A stretch of 11,432 bases of DNA from an uncultured Pleurocapsa sp. (GTDB taxonomy: Bacteria; Cyanobacteriota; Cyanobacteriia; Cyanobacteriales; Xenococcaceae): assembly GCA_937884735.1 (NCBI GenBank), contig CAKZYI010000224.1:1-11432 (forward strand). Direction: 5' to 3'. Each line of letters opens with the position of its first letter. Positions within the stretch are counted from its first letter, which is position 1. The notes beneath the pieces are model-generated. The model searched no databases. It saw nothing but the letters and a program-made list of their open reading frames with translations, and had not been told where the DNA came from. The position numbers were made by a program, and so were the translations under genes. Below are positions 7,390 to 11,432 of this stretch, piece after piece.

Positions 7390-10300
7390 TTAATTTTTGA
7401 AAATACGATCCTTAATAGCATTATACTGATGCGATCGCTCTTTGTTTAATTTATCCATATCAAATCCTCCCACGGGTGCCGCCGTAGTCATTACTTTAGT
7501 GCGGCTTTGAGACTTCCAATATTCGTATTTTAGGAAGGGGAAAGATCCTACTTTCTTTGCCAGCGTCCAGAAGAAAACATAGCTAGCTAATAAACGTTCA
7601 AACGAGCCAAAACAAGATTCTCTTAATTCTTCAATCTGTTCTTTTTGTTCGGTGACGGTAGGATTTCTAAAATAGATAGCATCATTATTACTATTTAAAA
7701 CTATAGCTTTACTAAATCCCTGATTGGCTATCTTTGGATTTTTGCCTAGGGCAAATATTTCTGCACCAGTATTAAAGTTTTTAACTCCATTGGCTTGTTT
7801 GCCTGTCATAGTTGCGGCATGTTCTGCTTCTTGCTGTTGTTTGCTGCCTCTGCCGTCGGGAATGCCCAGCCAAATTAGAGTACCGCGGACTACTCGATGA
7901 CCAAAAGCGTGAAGTAAATGATTTTGAGGATTGCCACTATGAACTTCAATAGTGGCAATGCCATAACTAAGAGAAAAAAGTTTACTTACATAAGCTTGTA
8001 ATAGCTGATTTACCCAGGCAACATCCCCAATAACTAAAGTTCTTTTACCCATCCTGGCAAATAGTTGTCTGCCCTGGAAATAACGAATCGCTATTGTCCA
8101 CAACCAAGCACCAAAAATATATATGGCAATATCAAGAACAGTAACAACAGGTGTTAGAAGTTGGATTAAGCTTGTAGGTAAGTTAATCAAGCTAAATAGA
8201 AATCCTGACAAAGTTTTTATCAAGGGTAAGGTATGACCAAAAGGAATGACCCAGCCTACTGAAATCAAGGTGTAGAGGGCATGAATTGCCCAAGCCAGAG
8301 GAGTTTCTAATACATGGTTTGCCCAGTGGTTACCACTTTGGGTCAAAGCTCGTTTAGTAGCAGAATTAATAGATTCTCCTAGGGTAGTAGCACCAACAAT
8401 GTGCAACACGTTTTTGTGCAAAAAGTCTTCCTTCATCATGGCTAAAACCATCAAGCTTTCGGCAGTTAGGGTCATACCCAAAGGTTGGGAATCGGGGAAA
8501 TCATGCCTCATCTGCTTTGCCATATGCAAGAGCAACTCCGTTAAAGTTTGTCTTGCGGCAGCTACGGTAACAGTACTAGGTTCGGCTGTTCTACGACCAC
8601 TACCATTAACGAAAATTCGATAGCGATGATTGTGCTCGTTATCCAAAAAAGAAGAGCGAGTAACAGTAGTGAGTCCACCTTTACCCTGGGTAGAATTGAC
8701 AAAACTGCTAAGTTCTCCCGTCAAGATAAACAGTTCGCCAATCATGCCTTGGCTAGATAGATGGTCGAAAACATTAATTACCTGCACAGTAGAAAAAGTT
8801 TGACCTGATTGGGTAATTGCCAAGATTAGAGAGTCTTTGCCTAGGTTGAGCTGACCAAAACCTCGATCTAGCTTTTGCAAGATTTCGTTTGCTGAGGTGG
8901 TGACAATATTTAAGTAAGGAAAAACCACTTTTAGATCCTGGGCAAATTTTTCTCCGAGCCAGAGGCTATTTTCTTCCCCTGTAATTAGCAGATCTACAGC
9001 AGGCATTTCTCTAATCTTACTTAACATGCCTGCTTTGAACATAAGCTGCTGTCTTTTATCGAATCGCTCAACTTTTTCCGTGAGGAGATAAATCAAATAA
9101 TCAGCACTACACCGATTAAGAGAAGTAGGATTTTCCCAATCAGTTTTGATTTCGTGAAGTATTCTGGGGATTGAATTAATGTCATGCTCTACAGGATCTT
9201 GCCCTGTTTGGGTAGACTTAACCTGAGATAAATGGGGATGGCTCTCCATCGAAATCCAACGTTCTTGTAAATGTAATACCTGCAATTCTTGTTGCTGAAT
9301 TAGGGAAAAGATAGTAATTTCCTTTGCACTAACTTTTGCCACTTCTCCGCTTTTTTGGTCTAGATCCAATCTAAAGGACTGGGGCTGATTTAATAATATG
9401 CGATCTACCGCAGCAGGTTCGGAGGCATACACCATGTAGTTTTCTGACCAGTTAAAACCAATACTAATCGGCTGTCCTTTGGCACATAGAACTAATTGAG
9501 ACTCTTCTAAAGTAGAAGCTGTAACTAAACCAAAACTACCTTTAGCCTGTTCAACAAAAATTTGGGTTGCTTTGTATAGGTCGTTGTCAAAAAACGTCTG
9601 AAGAGTAAATCTAACAAAGGATGCTAACTGCAATTTTGACCATTTTTCCGTGGAATTATGATTTTCTAGAGCTTCTACGAGGCTTTCGCTCAAGCTACTG
9701 GATAATTTTAGGGATTCTGGCGTTATTTTGCTAGAATCATACTGTTCCAGGTCAGATATTGTAGTAGTAAAAATACGCTCAAATATTTCTGCCCAAGTAG
9801 TTAAATCGAGGTCGCTAGGAGCATTATTTGGTGCTTGGCCATCAGCTTGTTGTCCGTCAAATGTTTCTTCAAGAGAGGTTGCGATCGCTTTTTGATAAGC
9901 TAATCTTACCGAGGGATACCACATGCCCTGAGTGACCAGCAAATCTATCATTCCTGCAATTTTAGGCGAATCTCCTTTTGTGGCGTTGGGCGTATGCAAT
10001 ACTCGCTCTAGCCATAAACCCAAGGTGGTGTTATTAATATCTTGATTGAATATATGCCAGCTATCAAAATCCCCATTATGGGTGATACGATGATGAACAT
10101 TTTTGGTTTCCTTCAACCATTCTTGACCCGTAAATCGCCATACTGCTAGATTTCTTCCTGCCATCCATTCGTGCCAGTGAGTTTCTAATTCTGAAGGCGC
10201 ACTACCGCTGGTGGCATAGCGATAGTGCCACGCACCCGTTACTGATTGGTTTAAAGGTTTAACTCCCGCAGAGATCGCTTTATTTCGGATAGGTGCAAAA

Positions 10301-11064
10301 GCGGCTTCCAAGGATTTAGTTAAATTACCCCTCTTGCGATTGACAATTTTTTTGCCCACAAACACTGTGCGATCGCCATTTCTGCCTATTATTAATCCTC
10401 CCCCTGCCTGTTCTCCCCGTACTTCTGTTTCTTGCCCCATTTGTAGAGCCATCTCAACCATTCTGGTGGGTAGCAGCTTTTGTCCATCATCAGGTTTGCG
10501 TTGAGCGATTAAGCCAAAGTTACCACAGTAAAAACAATCTGCCGCCCCCACAATCGACGCATTTATATCAGAAAAAGACGATAAGGCAATCCACAAATTA
10601 GCGAATATAAAAGCCTGAAGGAAAAAGCTATTAAAATCAACAGCAGCAAAAGTAATCGCTATCAGAAGATTTAAAATTATTCCACCAAGAGCTTTTAATT
10701 TTAGGTGTTGAGGTTTTCCCACTGGAAGATAGTGAGGAGTGGAGGATTTAGAAACCAGAGGGAAGTATATTTGGTGAAAAGGTAGAAGAGATTTGAATAC
10801 TGTAGAAATGCTTTGATGTTCGAGAATATTGGTTAAATTAAAAAATGACAGTTCTTTGTCTAGCAAAGAGATTGCTATGGTGTGTCCCAAACCATGAACT
10901 ATAATTGCGCTATTCCAAATTAAGCGTATCAAGGCTGAACAGGCTAAAAACAGCAAGCAGCCAGAGTAAAAATTCTCATTTACAATGTTGCAGGCAATCA
11001 AAGGAGTTGCTATTAACTCAGGAATTACATCTTGTATTTTTAATAACAAAAAAAATTTTGGCAT
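7390..11064 (-). CDS. Membrane-embedded GlmS-like fusion: M50-like domain, class II glutamine amidotransferase, SIS lobes with a membrane insert
   Basis: The product is 1224 residues; E. coli GlmS has about 609. Residues 1-170 look like an M50 (site-2 protease) membrane domain, with HGLGH at 57-61 in place of HExxH, ALGGIILNLL at 125-134 resembling the GPxxN span, and NLWIALSSFSD at 156-166. A class II amidotransferase domain follows directly: CGNFG at 180-184 (GlmS CGIVG), HYRYATSG at 280-287 (GlmS HTRWATHG) and HNGDFD at 329-334. About 145 residues are then inserted, and the domain resumes at GSFGLV (509-514). The first SIS lobe (about 680-852) has TQSGQT at 751-756 (GlmS SQSGET) and AEPSTVTV at 827-834. 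The second lobe begins at NVLHIVGATTLGESINSA (885-902). It is interrupted by hydrophobic spans (about 923-997), resumes at TLVIGDVAWVNQLL (1009-1022) and may end in a GlmS-like tail with Lys1190. GlmS makes glucosamine-6-phosphate from fructose-6-phosphate and glutamine. Here several sugar-site residues differ, so the product is unknown. No strong ribosome binding site is seen. Confidence 0.8.
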   Translation of the reverse strand: MPKFFLLLKIQDVIPELIATPLIACNIVNENFYSGCLLFLACSALIRLIWNSAIIVHGLGHTIAISLLDKELSFFNLTNILEHQSISTVFKSLLPFHQIYFPLVSKSSTPHYLPVGKPQHLKLKALGGIILNLLIAITFAAVDFNSFFLQAFIFANLWIALSSFSDINASIVGAADCFYCGNFGLIAQRKPDDGQKLLPTRMVEMALQMGQETEVRGEQAGGGLIIGRNGDRTVFVGKKIVNRKRGNLTKSLEAAFAPIRNKAISAGVKPLNQSVTGAWHYRYATSGSAPSELETHWHEWMAGRNLAVWRFTGQEWLKETKNVHHRITHNGDFDSWHIFNQDINNTTLGLWLERVLHTPNATKGDSPKIAGMIDLLVTQGMWYPSVRLAYQKAIATSLEETFDGQQADGQAPNNAPSDLDLTTWAEIFERIFTTTISDLEQYDSSKITPESLKLSSSLSESLVEALENHNSTEKWSKLQLASFVRFTLQTFFDNDLYKATQIFVEQAKGSFGLVTASTLEESQLVLCAKGQPISIGFNWSENYMVYASEPAAVDRILLNQPQSFRLDLDQKSGEVAKVSAKEITIFSLIQQQELQVLHLQERWISMESHPHLSQVKSTQTGQDPVEHDINSIPRILHEIKTDWENPTSLNRCSADYLIYLLTEKVERFDKRQQLMFKAGMLSKIREMPAVDLLITGEENSLWLGEKFAQDLKVVFPYLNIVTTSANEILQKLDRGFGQLNLGKDSLILAITQSGQTFSTVQVINVFDHLSSQGMIGELFILTGELSSFVNSTQGKGGLTTVTRSSFLDNEHNHRYRIFVNGSGRRTAEPSTVTVAAARQTLTELLLHMAKQMRHDFPDSQPLGMTLTAESLMVLAMMKEDFLHKNVLHIVGATTLGESINSATKRALTQSGNHWANHVLETPLAWAIHALYTLISVGWVIPFGHTLPLIKTLSGFLFSLINLPTSLIQLLTPVVTVLDIAIYIFGAWLWTIAIRYFQGRQLFARMGKRTLVIGDVAWVNQLLQAYVSKLFSLSYGIATIEVHSGNPQNHLLHAFGHRVVRGTLIWLGIPDGRGSKQQQEAEHAATMTGKQANGVKNFNTGAEIFALGKNPKIANQGFSKAIVLNSNNDAIYFRNPTVTEQKEQIEELRESCFGSFERLLASYVFFWTLAKKVGSFPFLKYEYWKSQSRTKVMTTAAPVGGFDMDKLNKERSHQYNAIKDRIFKN

Positions 11065-11432
11065 CTTTTTTATAGTGGATGTTTGACTGAATCTAGTCCT
11101 GGGCTGGGCTAATATGCCCTAGGTTGAGATTATCTTTAAAAAAATGGAAATAAAGCTTTTTTTAGGCATCAATTAATAGTTAAGCAAAAACTATTATCAA
11201 TTTAATTTAATGTAAAAATGAATGCTTTGTTATATATAGGAATCAAGATCGATCTGATTTTATAAATTTTTGTCAAAATATACATTCAAAAAGCATCTTA
11301 AGTATTAATTTAAAGTCTATAACTTTTTTGTATATTCATTAGATATTTTTTTTTAACTTAACTGATGTTACGCACTAGTAACATTAACTAGCCATCAAGT
11401 CTAGATGAACTCCCAAAACCTCGATCCAAACC
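11065..11432. other. 368-bp AT-rich right-edge region with short palindromes
   Basis: No complete gene was seen. Nearest the large minus-strand gene is a hairpin GGGC-TAATAT-GCCC (11106-11119), flanked by CCT/AGG at 11098-11100 and 11121-11123, in its likely leader or promoter zone. An 8-bp inverted repeat TAATAGTT/AACTATTA lies at 11174-11196, and the palindrome AGATCGATCT lies near 11248-11257. A 7-bp inverted repeat is at 11365-11384. Two rival edge frames are possible: a plus-strand ATG at 11405 (MNSQNLDPN, open to the edge) and a minus-strand frame entering from the edge and stopping with TAG at 11390-11388 (ending SSSRLDG). Neither can be decided from the few codons visible. Confidence 0.45.
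11365..11384. repeat. Inverted repeat ATGTTAC-GCACTA-GTAACAT
   Basis: Perfect 7-bp arms surround a 6-base spacer. There is no following T tract on either strand (the nearby T9 run lies before it on the plus strand), so it is not a standard terminator. It could be a regulator binding site or the end of a mobile element lying outside the window. Confidence 0.45.

Noticed and set aside
8399..8760. Two overlapping plus-strand frames of 74 and 70 codons
   Set aside because: Both are antisense to the SIS region of the large fusion gene, and neither looks like a real protein.
11136..11164. A-run and T-run pair near AAAGCTTTTTTT as a terminator
   Set aside because: Pairing is almost purely A-T homopolymer, and no upstream plus-strand gene is seen that would need it.

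Overview
The window comes from an AT-rich cyanobacterial genome. The HIP1 octamer GCGATCGC occurs at least ten times in 11.4 kb, the first gene is a cyanobacterial iron-uptake/OprB-type porin, and a DUF4912 protein of the kind common in cyanobacteria is present. A unicellular or baeocyte-forming lineage is possible, but the sequence does not settle this.

Layout: one plus-strand porin gene at the left edge (1-1258) converges on a block of minus-strand genes filling the rest. In minus-strand transcription order these are a 1224-codon multidomain membrane protein (11064-7390), an alpha/beta hydrolase (7247-6360), rplU (bL21, 6131-5745), rpmA (bL27, 5701-5432), a small single-span membrane protein (5309-4923), a DUF4912 protein (4614-3388) and a membrane diguanylate cyclase (3213-1330). 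Rho-independent terminators are visible after the porin, after rpmA and after the DUF4912 gene. A good sigma70-type promoter precedes rplU. The genes therefore form several short transcription units with no single obvious pathway: ribosomal proteins, c-di-GMP signalling, outer-membrane transport and an unusual amidotransferase.

The most interesting gene is the 1224-residue protein. By reading, it is a full GlmS-like scaffold (class II glutamine amidotransferase plus two SIS lobes) remodelled in three ways. An M50/site-2-protease-like membrane domain with HGLGH in place of HExxH is fused directly in front of the would-be N-terminal nucleophile Cys. About 145 residues are inserted inside the glutaminase domain. 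A hydrophobic membrane segment is inserted inside the second SIS lobe. Several GlmS sugar-binding and isomerase residues appear changed, so its substrate is unknown.

The second notable point is a TAA codon at 41-43 that interrupts the porin reading frame in a conserved coiled-coil region. A single T-to-A change from a Leu codon explains it, so the porin is either a very young pseudogene or carries a sequence error.

No tRNA, rRNA, CRISPR array or complete mobile element was seen. The right edge (11065-11432) is AT-rich with short palindromes and ambiguous edge reading frames.
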